NCBI GenBank assembly: GCA_026393475.1
Contig: JAPLAA010000031.1
Location: 1-33,883, forward strand
Origin: Actinomycetota bacterium
GTDB taxonomy: Bacteria > Actinomycetota > Acidimicrobiia > Acidimicrobiales > Ilumatobacteraceae
Direction of reading: 5' to 3'
Length of the DNA stretch: 33,883 nt
Part shown: piece by piece, positions 7,328 to 15,183 of the stretch
Numbering within the stretch: position 1 is the first letter of the stretch
How the letters are laid out: every line of letters begins with the position of its first letter
Program-made: the position numbers and the translations under genes
The notes under the pieces: generated by a model
What the model was told of the DNA's origin: nothing
The model's database searches: none
What the model saw: only the letters and a program-made list of their open reading frames with translations

Positions 7328-8641
7328 TCAGGCCGTCGCGCGCGAGAGCGCGGCGACGAGGTGGTCGTCGTCGGCCGGATCGACGGTGCGGAGGTCGAGG
7401 AACGTGTGGCCGTCGCGGGTGCGGGCCACGATCGGCGGGTCGGCGGCGCGCAGCAGGGCGAGGCGGTCGCCGGTGAGCCGAATGCCGTACGAGGCCATGG
7501 TGGCGCCGGGGGCGGAACCGGCGCCGGGCAGTGCCTCGAGCGGCACGGCGGTGGCGCCCGCGATGCGAGAGGCGAGTGCCTCGGCGCGGGCCTGCACCAC
7601 CGCGACGGGCGTGGCCACCATCCGCCAGAAGGGCACCTCCTCGGCGGTGCGCTTGTGCAGGTAGGTGAGCGCCGTCGCCTGGAGCGCGGCGAGCGTGAGG
7701 CCGCCGGGGCGCAGGGCCCGGGCGAGCGGATGATGGCTGCACGCGGCCACGAGCGCCGCGTCGCCGGCGATGATGCCGGCCTGCGGGCCGCCGAGCAGCT
7801 TGTCGGCGCTGAACGTCACGAGCGAGGCCCCGTCGGCGAGGCTCTGCACGGCGGCCGGCGCGCCGGCGAGCCAGCTCGGCGGTGGACCGTGGAGCCACGG
7901 GCAGCCGGCGTCGATCAGCCCGCTGCCGATGTCGGCCACCACCGGCACACCGAGCGTGGCGAGCTGCGCGACCGGGGTCTCCTCGACGAAGCCCTCCACC
8001 CGGTAGTTGCTGGGGTGGACCTTGAGGACCAGAGCGACGTCGGCGGCCGGACGTGACAGCGCCCGCCGGTAGTCGGCGAGGCGGGTGCGGTTGGTGGTGC
8101 CGACGTCGACGAGCACCGCTCCCGACTGCTCCATCACCTCCGGCACGCGGAAGCTGCCGCCGATCTCGACGCTCTCGCCGCGGCTCACGAGCACCTGACG
8201 TCCATGGGCGAGCGCGGCGGTGACGAGCAGCACGGCGGCGGCGTTGTTGTTCACGATCATCGCCGCCTCGGCACCGCAGAGCCGGGCGAACAACTGCCCG
8301 ACGGCTCGCTGGCGCGACCCGCGTTCGCCGGTGGCGAGGTCGAACTCGACGTTCACGGCACGAGCCGGCTGTGCGAACGCGACCGGTGCGCGGCCGAGGT
8401 TGGTGTGCAGCAGCACGCCGGTGGCGTTCACGACCGGGGTGAGCAGGGTGCGCCGGAACGCCGACGCCCTGGCCGGTGCGCCCTCGACGTCGTCGGCGGC
8501 GATGGCCTCGCGGGCGATGTCGACGCAGATCGCGTGCGGCAGGCCGGTGGACGCGAGCGAACGGGCGAGCGTGTCGACGCTCGGGGGGCGGGCGGGCCGC
8601 GTCGCGGTGGACGGGTCAGGGGTCGTCGGGGGACGCGGCAT
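7328..8641 (-). CDS. selA: L-seryl-tRNA(Sec) selenium transferase SelA
   Basis: 437 residues. This PLP enzyme converts seryl-tRNA(Sec) to selenocysteinyl-tRNA(Sec) using selenophosphate. Recognisable features are the N-terminal helical region, NATGVLLHTNLGRAP near residues 72-86, and the PLP-binding lysine K281 in SADKLLGGPQAG. The ATG start is favoured by a TACGCT -10 box 8 nt upstream, which would make the mRNA leaderless. The gene is divergent from dut across 27 bp and is followed by selB after 9 nt. The first ~20 residues are Pro/Thr rich and probably disordered. Confidence 0.96.
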   Translation of the reverse strand: MPRPPTTPDPSTATRPARPPSVDTLARSLASTGLPHAICVDIAREAIAADDVEGAPARASAFRRTLLTPVVNATGVLLHTNLGRAPVAFAQPARAVNVEFDLATGERGSRQRAVGQLFARLCGAEAAMIVNNNAAAVLLVTAALAHGRQVLVSRGESVEIGGSFRVPEVMEQSGAVLVDVGTTNRTRLADYRRALSRPAADVALVLKVHPSNYRVEGFVEETPVAQLATLGVPVVADIGSGLIDAGCPWLHGPPPSWLAGAPAAVQSLADGASLVTFSADKLLGGPQAGIIAGDAALVAACSHHPLARALRPGGLTLAALQATALTYLHKRTAEEVPFWRMVATPVAVVQARAEALASRIAGATAVPLEALPGAGSAPGATMASYGIRLTGDRLALLRAADPPIVARTRDGHTFLDLRTVDPADDDHLVAALSRATA

Positions 8642-8649
8642 CGCCTCGG

Positions 8650-8659
8650 AGCGTAGGCT
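8650..8659. promoter_or_regulatory. Overlapping divergent -10 boxes, selA/dut
   Basis: AGCGTAGGCT contains TAGGCT on the plus strand (9 nt before the dut ATG at 8669) and TACGCT on the minus strand (8 nt before the selA ATG at 8641). The two boxes share the central TA, within GAGC-N4-GCTC symmetry. Polymerase could occupy only one direction at a time, so the two genes may compete for initiation. Confidence 0.5.
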
Positions 8660-8668
8660 CCGCAGACG

Positions 8669-9106
8669 ATGTTGTCCGTGCCGATCGTCCAGCTCGACCC
8701 CGAGCTCCCGCTGCCCAGCTACGCACATCCCGGTGACGCCGGGCTCGACCTCCGGGCACGCGAGGACGCCATCGTCACGGCTGGCGGCGGTCGGGCGCTC
8801 GTGCCGACGGGCATCTCGATCGCGATCCCTGCCGGGTGGGCGGGCTTCGTGCTGCCGCGCAGCGGACTCGCGCTCAAGCACGGCATCGGCGTGGTCAACT
8901 CGCCGGGCCTCATCGATTCGGCCTACCGCGGGGAGATCAAGGTGATCCTCCTGAACACCGACCCCGCCGAGGACTTCCGAGTGGTACGCGGCGAGCGCAT
9001 CGCCCAGCTCGTGCTGCAGCGGGTGGAGGAGGTCGTCTGGGACGTGGTCGACTCGCTCGACGGCGACGACCGCGGCGGCGGGTTCGGACACAGCGGACGG
9101 CACTGA
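8669..9106 (+). CDS. dut: dUTP diphosphatase (dUTPase)
   Basis: 145 residues, the standard length for the homotrimeric enzyme that hydrolyses dUTP to dUMP and pyrophosphate. All five motifs are visible: HPGDAGLDL (20-28), PRSGLA (63-68), the uracil pocket GLIDSAYRGEI (80-90), RIAQLVL (110-116) and the C-terminal GGGFGHSG, slightly altered from the usual RGxGGFGSTG. A TAGGCT -10 box 9 nt before ATG suggests a leaderless mRNA. The TGA overlaps the next ATG by one base (TGATG), coupling it to the ankyrin gene. Confidence 0.96.
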   Translation: MLSVPIVQLDPELPLPSYAHPGDAGLDLRAREDAIVTAGGGRALVPTGISIAIPAGWAGFVLPRSGLALKHGIGVVNSPGLIDSAYRGEIKVILLNTDPAEDFRVVRGERIAQLVLQRVEEVVWDVVDSLDGDDRGGGFGHSGRH

Positions 9107-9825
9107 TGCTGCCCGCCGACGATCCGTTGGTGCAGGCGTTCACCGACGCCGTGCAGCGCGGTGACGTCGATTCCCTCGTCGCGATGCTCGCCGAGCATCC
9201 GGCGCTGGCGACCGAACGCTTCGGCGACGAGCAGTCGTCCCGTGCCGCACTGCACGTCGCCACCGACTGGCCGGGCCACTTCCCCCGGGTCGCCGACATG
9301 ATCGCGGTGCTCGCGGCAGCGGGTGCCGACGTCGACGCTCGATTCGCCGGCCCGCATCGTGAGACGCCGCTGCACTGGGCGGCCAGCAGCGACGACATCG
9401 CCGCGATCGACGCCCTGGTGGCCGCCGGCGCCGATCTCGAGGCCGACGGAGGCGTGCTGACCGGCGGGCCGCCGCTCGACGACGCGATCGTGTTCTCCCA
9501 GTACGCGGCGGCGCATCGACTCGTCACGCATGGTGCCCGGGCCACCTTCTGGCACGCCGCCCCGCTCGGCGACGTGGCCCTCGTGCGGTCGGCGCTGGCG
9601 TCGCGCCCGGCGGACGGGATCGACGCCGAGGACATCACGAACGCGGCTTGGCACGCGGCCCGCGCTGGCCGGCTGGCGACGCTGGAGTTGTTGGTCGATG
9701 CCGGCGCCGACCTCACCGCGGTGCTGTGGGAGGACCGCACGATCCTCGACGCCGGTGTGGTCGGTGGGGACGACGCGGTGGTGCGGTTCCTGCGCGAACG
9801 CGGCGCCCGTTCGAACGCGTCCTGA
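9106..9825 (+). CDS. Ankyrin-repeat protein
   Basis: 239 residues. Repeat units are seen as MIAVLAAAGADVDAR, TPLHWAASSDDIAAIDALV and LELLVDAGADLTAV: the helix-turn-helix-loop pattern with TPLHWAA and AGAD signatures. There are about five ankyrin repeats and no enzymatic domain, signal peptide or membrane segment. Such proteins usually bind other proteins; the partner is unknown. The start codon overlaps the dut stop (TGATG), so it is translated from the same message. Confidence 0.88.
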   Translation: MLPADDPLVQAFTDAVQRGDVDSLVAMLAEHPALATERFGDEQSSRAALHVATDWPGHFPRVADMIAVLAAAGADVDARFAGPHRETPLHWAASSDDIAAIDALVAAGADLEADGGVLTGGPPLDDAIVFSQYAAAHRLVTHGARATFWHAAPLGDVALVRSALASRPADGIDAEDITNAAWHAARAGRLATLELLVDAGADLTAVLWEDRTILDAGVVGGDDAVVRFLRERGARSNAS

Positions 9826-9837
9826 GGGGCACGCCGT

Positions 9838-9855
9838 CACCCGCGCCGACGGGTG
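9838..9855 (+). terminator. Small hairpin after the ankyrin gene
   Basis: CACCCG and CGGGTG form a 6-bp stem around a 6-nt loop, 13 nt past the stop codon. There is no T run, so termination here would be weak or factor-assisted. Confidence 0.3.
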
Positions 9856-9879
9856 GAGACCAGCGTCGGGAGGGCTGCC

Positions 9880-9885
9880 TAGTGT
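9880..9885 (+). promoter_or_regulatory. Candidate -10 box for the lipoprotein gene
   Basis: TAGTGT lies about 57 nt before the ATG at 9942. A start near 9892 would give a ~50-nt leader ending in the GGAGG ribosome site. No convincing -35 is seen. Confidence 0.3.
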
Positions 9886-9941
9886 GGTCGAGGGCATCGG
9901 AGGGCATCCGGTGCCGAATCGTGCCGGAACGGAGGTGCAGG

Positions 9942-10439
9942 ATGCGGAACGCGAGGACGACGACACGGCGCAGCAGCCGCGCGAACACCACCGGCGTGCG
10001 CCTCGCGACGGCCCTCGTCGGACTCGTCCTGCTCGGCGCCTGCACCGGGAGCGACGGCGGCGGTGATGACACCGCCGCGTCCGCCGATTTCTGCACCAAC
10101 GTCGAGGACTTCGACGCGCTCCAGGCGGAGGGCGATGCGCTGTTCGAGTCGACCGACGCCGTGCCGGTGGAGCGGTTGCGCGACGTGTTCACGCGGTTCC
10201 GTGACGCGGTCCAGGCCTTGATGGACACCGCGCCGGAGGCCGTCGCGGACGACGCCGAGCTGGTGGGCACCACCACCGAAGCGCTCATCGACGCTTACGA
10301 GCAGGCCGACTTCGACTTCGTCGTCCTCGCGACCGACCCGCAGTACGCCGAGGTGCTCGCCGGGCTCGACGACGACCAGATCACCGAGGCCAACGACCGG
10401 TTGGCGGTGTACTTCCGCGAGGAGTGCGTCGACGCCTGA
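9942..10439 (+). CDS. Small secreted lipoprotein of unknown function
   Basis: 165 residues. GGAGG at 9931-9935 lies 6 nt before the ATG. An Arg-rich N-terminus, a hydrophobic stretch (about residues 19-33) and lipobox LGAC with lipidated C34 define a lipoprotein exported and anchored outside the membrane. After a GSDGGGDD linker the mature part is mostly helical and acidic. Two further cysteines (FCTNVEDF near residue 52 and EECVDA near the C-terminus) could form a disulfide. I do not recognise a named family. It is convergent with the AAC(3)-like gene, 26 nt away. Confidence 0.82.
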   Translation: MRNARTTTRRSSRANTTGVRLATALVGLVLLGACTGSDGGGDDTAASADFCTNVEDFDALQAEGDALFESTDAVPVERLRDVFTRFRDAVQALMDTAPEAVADDAELVGTTTEALIDAYEQADFDFVVLATDPQYAEVLAGLDDDQITEANDRLAVYFREECVDA

Positions 10440-10465
10440 GGCCCTCCCTGAGATCGCCCGACGGC

Positions 10466-11302
10466 TCAGTCCGCGGCAGGCTCGAGTGAGCCCGGGCGGT
10501 GCCGCGTGAACCAGTCGGCGGCGAAGTCGACGAGCGCTCGTTGCGACATCGCCAGCGACGTCGCGGCACCGACGGAACCGGTTCGCACGCCACCGGTCGA
10601 GGCGAACGCCGCGCCCACCGCCTCGAAGTCGTCGGTGTCGCCGTCGAGTTCGTCGAAGGTCACCCAGCGCCGTTCGCCGTCGACGAGCACCGGCGCGCCC
10701 TGCGCGGTCAGCGCCTTGCCCGTCCAGTCGGCACGGTGCTCGGCGAGGTGGAGCGAGGTGTTGTTCGCGTGGCCGACGCCGAGCAGCACGACGACGGCGT
10801 CGAGGTCGTGCAGCCGGGCGAGCGGTGATCGTTCGCCGAACCCGTCGTCCAGGGCGTGGTCGGCGACGATCCGGTCGGCGGCGGGGCCGGCGGCGAGGTG
10901 CGACACCATCGGGTGCGAACTCCGGCGCACGCCGGGCAACCGGTGGAAGGTCTCGACGATCGCACCCATCTGTCGGGTCGGGGTGAGGTGCGGGTCGAAG
11001 GCCGGCATGTGCTCGCGCATGGTGTCCCACCACGACGAGGGCACCGGCGGATGCTGCCACTGCGCCGGGTCGGACCAGCCGCTGCTGTGGCCGGGCATCG
11101 TGAGCGTGCCGCTGGGGCCGACGACCTCGAGCAGCGCCTCCACCACCGCCTGCGGACCGCCCACCACGTAGCCGAGCGCCGACATCGAGGAATGCACCAC
11201 CAGCACGTCGCCGGTCGAGATGCCGAGGGCGCGGAGATCGGCCACGAGCGACGCACGTGTGGCCGGCCGCTCGGTCGCGTCGACGACGTCGCGTTCGCTC
11301 AC
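10466..11302 (-). CDS. Aminoglycoside N3-acetyltransferase family protein
   Basis: 278 residues from GTG 11302, selected because GGGGGG lies ~9 nt upstream and longer readings would run into the Nudix gene. Family hallmarks are VVHSSMSALG (34-43), TLTMPGHSS (67-73), PTRQMGAIVETF (108-119), RSSHP (127-131) and LLGVGHANNTSLHLAEH, with H178, H185 and E188 around the acetyl-CoA/catalytic site. AAC(3) enzymes use acetyl-CoA to acetylate amino groups, but many chromosomal members have no link to antibiotic resistance. It is the last gene of the eight-gene minus-strand cluster, 49 nt after the Nudix gene. The substrate is unknown. Confidence 0.88.
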   Translation of the reverse strand: MSERDVVDATERPATRASLVADLRALGISTGDVLVVHSSMSALGYVVGGPQAVVEALLEVVGPSGTLTMPGHSSGWSDPAQWQHPPVPSSWWDTMREHMPAFDPHLTPTRQMGAIVETFHRLPGVRRSSHPMVSHLAAGPAADRIVADHALDDGFGERSPLARLHDLDAVVVLLGVGHANNTSLHLAEHRADWTGKALTAQGAPVLVDGERRWVTFDELDGDTDDFEAVGAAFASTGGVRTGSVGAATSLAMSQRALVDFAADWFTRHRPGSLEPAAD

Positions 11303-11351
11303 CGCTGGACGCCCCCCGCCGGAGCCGTGCTGCTGCCGGTCACGCTGCTCG

Positions 11352-12074
11352 TCACTTCCAGGCGAAGACCGGCTGCTCGAACTCGTCGACGCGTTCGTGG
11401 AGCCGACCTTCGATGCCGACCCATCGGAACTGCACGAGCACGGCACCGGTGGGCGCGTGGATGAGGTCGCCGCCGAGGGGCACCTGCACGACGGGCCGGT
11501 CGCTCTCGGGGATCGTCACGAACCGGGGCGAGTCGTCGCGGCACAGTTCGTGGAGCCCGATGCGGTAGGCGTGGGCGACCTCGTCGGGGTTCGGTGCGAG
11601 CTCGAGGCCGGCGCCGCCCCACACGACCACCGGGGTCATGATGTAGCCCGAGCGGGTGGCGTAGTCGTCGAGGATGCCGAGCACCGCGTCCTCCCCGAGC
11701 CGCACGCCCAACTCCTCGTCGAGTTCGCGCAGCGCCGTCTCGACCGGCGTCTCGCCCGGGTCGACGCGCCCACCGGGCAACGCCCACTGTCCACCGTGGC
11801 GGTTCATGCGCGAGGCGCGCCGGCAGAGCAGGAACGCCGCCCCGCCCGACACGCCCTGCATCCGGCCGTCGAGGCCCGAGATGTCGCCCGGGATGACCGA
11901 CAGGTCGTCGGCGGTGACCTCGGCCGGGTCGTCGGCCTCGTCGTCGGGATGGCTGTCGACCACCACGATGGCGACGGCGGCACGTTTGCGATCGTCGGGT
12001 GCGATCGAGCGCACCGAGTGCTCGGCGAGGTGGCGGCGCATCCGGTCGCGGAGATCGTCGTCGAGCGGGATCAT
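11352..12074 (-). CDS. Nudix hydrolase, CoA-pyrophosphatase-like
   Basis: 240 residues. The Nudix box is complete, from G102 through E108 to RELDEELGV at 116-124. The segment just before it (MNRHGGQWALPGG) resembles the UPF0035 signature of CoA pyrophosphatases, so hydrolysis of CoA or a CoA ester is a reasonable guess. An acidic insert of about 40 residues (roughly 40-78, DSHPDDEADD...) sits inside the first beta strands and is not typical. ATG 12074 overlaps the YibE/F stop as ATGA, giving tight coupling. A possible link to the following acetyl-CoA-using AAC(3)-like gene is inference. Confidence 0.85.
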   Translation of the reverse strand: MIPLDDDLRDRMRRHLAEHSVRSIAPDDRKRAAVAIVVVDSHPDDEADDPAEVTADDLSVIPGDISGLDGRMQGVSGGAAFLLCRRASRMNRHGGQWALPGGRVDPGETPVETALRELDEELGVRLGEDAVLGILDDYATRSGYIMTPVVVWGGAGLELAPNPDEVAHAYRIGLHELCRDDSPRFVTIPESDRPVVQVPLGGDLIHAPTGAVLVQFRWVGIEGRLHERVDEFEQPVFAWK

Positions 12075-13306
12075 GCGTCGCTCCCGGACTCGTCCCGCAG
12101 GGGGGCAACTCCCTGAGCGGTGTGATCGGCGTCTTCGGCGTGGTGGGGGCGCAGCACCTGTGCAGCCAACCACGTCGAGATGGGCACGGCCGAGACGAGG
12201 CCGATCGACCCGACGAGTGAGCGGACCACCTCGATCGCGACGAGTTCGCGCGTGGCGATCGAACCGACGGACTGGCCTGCCTCGCTGAACAGCAACAGCA
12301 GTGGCAGCGCGGCACCCGCATAGGCGAGGAACAGGGTGTTCACGGTGGAGGAGATGTGGTCGCGGCCGATGCGCAGCGCGCTGCGGTAGAGCTCGATCGA
12401 GGGCAGCGTCGGCTGTGCTGCCCGGAGTTCGGCGACCGCTGACACCTGGGTGACGGTCACGTCGTCGAGCACGCCGAGCGAGCCGATCACGATGCCGGCG
12501 AGCAGGATGCCGCGCGGGTCGATCGGCACCTGCAGCGCATCGAGCATCTGCGTGCTGTCGTCGGTGTAGCCGGTGAAGTTCGCCAGCCGTACGAAGATCC
12601 ACGACAGCACGCCCGTGATGACGAGCGCGGCGAACGTCGACAGCAAGGCGACCGTGGTCATCGTGTTCACGCCGTGGGCGAGGTAGAGCGCGATGAACGC
12701 GATCACCGACGACGCCACGAGCGCGACGAGCACGGCCTGGTTGCCGTCGAGCAGCGACGGCAACAGGAACACCACGATCACGCCGAGGCTGACCGCGAGT
12801 CCGGCGAGTGCGCCGGCGCCGCGCCATCGGCCGAGCACGACGATGGCCACGACGAACAGCAGCAACAGCAGCAGCATCGGGGTGGACCGTTCGTACTCGT
12901 AGAACGAGTAGTTCGTGGTGCCGTCGATCGCGGTGGAGGCGAGCACCTGGACGTCGTCGCCGGCGGCGAGCCGCTTGCCGGCGACCGACGTGGGTTCCTC
13001 GAAGGTGAACACCTCGCCGGCGGTCTCGCCCTCGGTGATGCTCAGCGTGGCGAGTGAGCATTCGATCGTGGCGTCGTACGAGCACGGCTGCACCGAGGTC
13101 GACTGGACGCGAGCGGCGATCGGGTCGGCGTCGAGGAGCGCCGGGTCGCGCGAGCTGCGATCGCCCGACGGCCACAGCAGCACGAGCCCGATGACGGTGA
13201 GCAGGCCGCACGCGATGACGGCGTACCGCAGGATCCGCTCGATCGGGGCGGCCACGAGCCCATCGGGCGCGTGACCGTGATGACCGTGCTGGTGCGAGCC
13301 GCCCAC
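12071..13306 (-). CDS. YibE/F-family membrane protein
   Basis: 411 residues from GTG 13306. A His-rich N-terminus (HQHGHHGH, residues 5-12) precedes membrane segment 1 (~28-46), an extracytoplasmic domain (~47-145, two cysteines in QPCSYDATIECS) and a bundle of about seven membrane helices (~146-390). Conserved YibE/F stretches are VLDDVTVTQ and HISSTVNTLFLAYAG. The family's transport role is not firmly established; the His cluster hints at metal binding but that is inference. It lies 9 nt after the renalase-like gene and overlaps the Nudix gene by 4 nt. The promoter is probably far upstream. Confidence 0.88.
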   Translation of the reverse strand: MGGSHQHGHHGHAPDGLVAAPIERILRYAVIACGLLTVIGLVLLWPSGDRSSRDPALLDADPIAARVQSTSVQPCSYDATIECSLATLSITEGETAGEVFTFEEPTSVAGKRLAAGDDVQVLASTAIDGTTNYSFYEYERSTPMLLLLLLFVVAIVVLGRWRGAGALAGLAVSLGVIVVFLLPSLLDGNQAVLVALVASSVIAFIALYLAHGVNTMTTVALLSTFAALVITGVLSWIFVRLANFTGYTDDSTQMLDALQVPIDPRGILLAGIVIGSLGVLDDVTVTQVSAVAELRAAQPTLPSIELYRSALRIGRDHISSTVNTLFLAYAGAALPLLLLFSEAGQSVGSIATRELVAIEVVRSLVGSIGLVSAVPISTWLAAQVLRPHHAEDADHTAQGVAPLRDESGSDA

Positions 13307-13315
13307 GATGCCGTC

Positions 13316-14326
13316 CTAGACGGCGGCCGCGATGGCGGCCGCTGCCGACAGGCCGCTCAGCGCGGCGCCCTCGACGCGGGGGCCGGCGAAGGCGTCGCCC
13401 GCGACGGCGAGGGTGGGCAGATCGTCCGGGCTCCAGTGCGCGTCGGGCCAGATGCGTCGCGGCGTGGCGAACCGCCACCGCTTGAGTTGGCTCTCGACGA
13501 TCACCGCGTCGCCGAGATACGGACGGGCGAGTTCGACGAGGGCGTCGTGAGCGGTGACCGGGTCGTCCTCCCAGTGCGCCTCGCTCCACTCGGGGTTCGC
13601 GTGCACGGTGACGGCCGGGAGCAGGCTGATGCCCTTCGCGTGGTTGTCGGCGACGAAGGTGAACGCCGGGTCGATCTGCACGCCGCCGGGTGCCGGCACC
13701 GTGCTCGGTCGGTCGAGGACGGCGAGCAGCGAGAGGGTGCGGTCGTAGTCGGTGCGCCACAGCACCTCGGGCATCGCGACCTCGGCCGACACGAGCAACG
13801 AGAAGGTCTGCGGCAGCGGGCAGGTGACGATCAGTGCGTCGGCGTGGTGCACCGAGTTGTCATCGAGCTTCACCTCCCACGGGTGCGCTCCCTCGCCGCG
13901 GTGCAGCGAGAACACCAGCGAGTCACACCGCACGTCGAGGTCGCGAGCGAGGTGCTTGGCGAGCGCGTTCATGCCGCCGTGGACGGCGTAGCGAGGATGT
14001 CCGTCGCCACCGCCGTCGCCGGCCTGGTTGCCGTCGCCGTCCGTGAAGCCTCGGCACCACTCGTACACGACCCCGGCGTCGATCCATTCGCGCACGTGCG
14101 CGCCGAACGCCTCGGTCCGCACGGTGAAGAACTGGGCGCCGTGGTCGAGGCGAGCGGCGCCGATGCGGCGGGTCGCGAGCCGTCCGCCGGGCGAGCGGCC
14201 CTTGTCGAACAGGACCACGTCGAGGCCGCGGGCGCGCAGGTCGCACGCTGCCATCAGACCGGACAGGCCGGCGCCGACGATCGCCACCCGGCGGGGCGGA
14301 TTCGACGGCCGGGACGGCGTCGTCAT
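13316..14326 (-). CDS. FAD-dependent amine oxidase-like (renalase-like)
   Basis: 336 residues. The dinucleotide fold starts at VAIVGAGLSGL (14-24) with acidic D41 at the end of beta-2, then SPGGRLATRR (45-54) and LDHGAQFFTVR (60-70), the pattern of renalase-like NAD(P)/FAD oxidoreductases. A C-terminal FAD segment is seen as LAVAGDAFAGPRVEGAALSG. The reaction is unknown: bacterial renalases oxidise dihydronicotinamide isomers, but many relatives are uncharacterised. The start overlaps the preceding hydrolase gene by 4 nt (ATGA). Confidence 0.88.
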   Translation of the reverse strand: MTTPSRPSNPPRRVAIVGAGLSGLMAACDLRARGLDVVLFDKGRSPGGRLATRRIGAARLDHGAQFFTVRTEAFGAHVREWIDAGVVYEWCRGFTDGDGNQAGDGGGDGHPRYAVHGGMNALAKHLARDLDVRCDSLVFSLHRGEGAHPWEVKLDDNSVHHADALIVTCPLPQTFSLLVSAEVAMPEVLWRTDYDRTLSLLAVLDRPSTVPAPGGVQIDPAFTFVADNHAKGISLLPAVTVHANPEWSEAHWEDDPVTAHDALVELARPYLGDAVIVESQLKRWRFATPRRIWPDAHWSPDDLPTLAVAGDAFAGPRVEGAALSGLSAAAAIAAAV

Positions 14327-15183
14327 GCGCTGGGGGCGAGCGTCGCAGCGTCGGCGTCGGTCGCTGCCGCTGCCTGCTCGCGGGTGACGCGGCCGAGGAA
14401 CTCGAGCAGCACCCGGTTGAACGTGGTGGCGTGCTCGACCATGAAGCCGTGGGCCGCGCCGGAGATGACGACCAGCTCGGCGTTGGGCAGCCGGTCGGCG
14501 ATCTCCTCGCTGTCACCGCGCGGCGTGAGGATGTCCTGGTTGCCGACCATCACGAGCGCCGGCACGATGATCTCGCCGAGACGGTCGGCCATCGATTCGT
14601 CGGTGGCGAGGATCGCCCGCACCTGGGCGACGAATGCGTGCGACGGCCGGCCCATCGCGAGCGGGCCGAGCCAACCGAACGCGGGGAGCAGCCGTCGGAA
14701 CGATCGCGGTCCGATCACCCATCGGGCGGCCTCGCTGGTCATCGCGCCCATGCCTCGTTCGCTGGCGTGCGTGGCCCACCCGGTGATCAGCTCGCGCCGC
14801 CAGTCGTGGTTGCGGCAGGCGGTGCAGGCGAGGGTGATCGAGCGCACCCGTTCGGGGTACTTCAACGCGACGATCTGGGTGATGGCGCCGCCCATCGACG
14901 CGCCGACCACGTGCGCCGTGTCGACACCGACGTGGTCGAGCACGGCGATGGCGTCGTCGGCCATCTGCTCGAGGCTGTAGTGGCCGAACGGCTTGTCGCT
15001 GCGGCCGGCGCCACGGTTGTCGAGGGCGATCACCCGGTAGCGGGCAGCGAGCACGAAGCGCTGCATGTCCCAGCCGTGCTTGTCGGCGCCGAGGCCCTGG
15101 ATCATCAGGACCACCGGCGCGCTGTGGCGGCCGTGCACGTCGTAGTGCAGGCGGATGCCGTCGGAGGAGCGTGCGTACGGCAT
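14323..15183 (-). CDS. Alpha/beta hydrolase
   Basis: 286 residues. It starts with the DGIRLHYDVHG strand typical of this branch. IQGLGADKHGW forms the oxyanion region, DNRGAGRSD marks the beta-4 turn, GASMGG (94-99) holds nucleophile S96, and D217 (GNQDILTP) and H245 (GAAHGF) complete a triad. No signal peptide. The family spans lactonases, esterases and haloperoxidase-like enzymes, so no substrate is assigned. Its start shares one base with the acyltransferase stop and its stop overlaps the renalase-like start, so it is embedded in the cluster. Confidence 0.86.
   Translation of the reverse strand: MPYARSSDGIRLHYDVHGRHSAPVVLMIQGLGADKHGWDMQRFVLAARYRVIALDNRGAGRSDKPFGHYSLEQMADDAIAVLDHVGVDTAHVVGASMGGAITQIVALKYPERVRSITLACTACRNHDWRRELITGWATHASERGMGAMTSEAARWVIGPRSFRRLLPAFGWLGPLAMGRPSHAFVAQVRAILATDESMADRLGEIIVPALVMVGNQDILTPRGDSEEIADRLPNAELVVISGAAHGFMVEHATTFNRVLLEFLGRVTREQAAAATDADAATLAPSA

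Noticed and set aside
6344..8056. A 570-codon plus-strand frame opposite selB/selA
   Set aside because: Shadow of highly conserved minus-strand genes; no recognisable protein.
10466..11302. Antibiotic-resistance gene call for the AAC(3)-like protein
   Set aside because: The family match is good but chromosomal members often have other substrates, and there is no mobile context.
12075..13760. N-terminal extension of the Nudix protein to 13760
   Set aside because: It overlaps the whole YibE/F gene in another frame and is Arg/Pro-rich nonsense; ATG 12074 fits an ATGA overlap.
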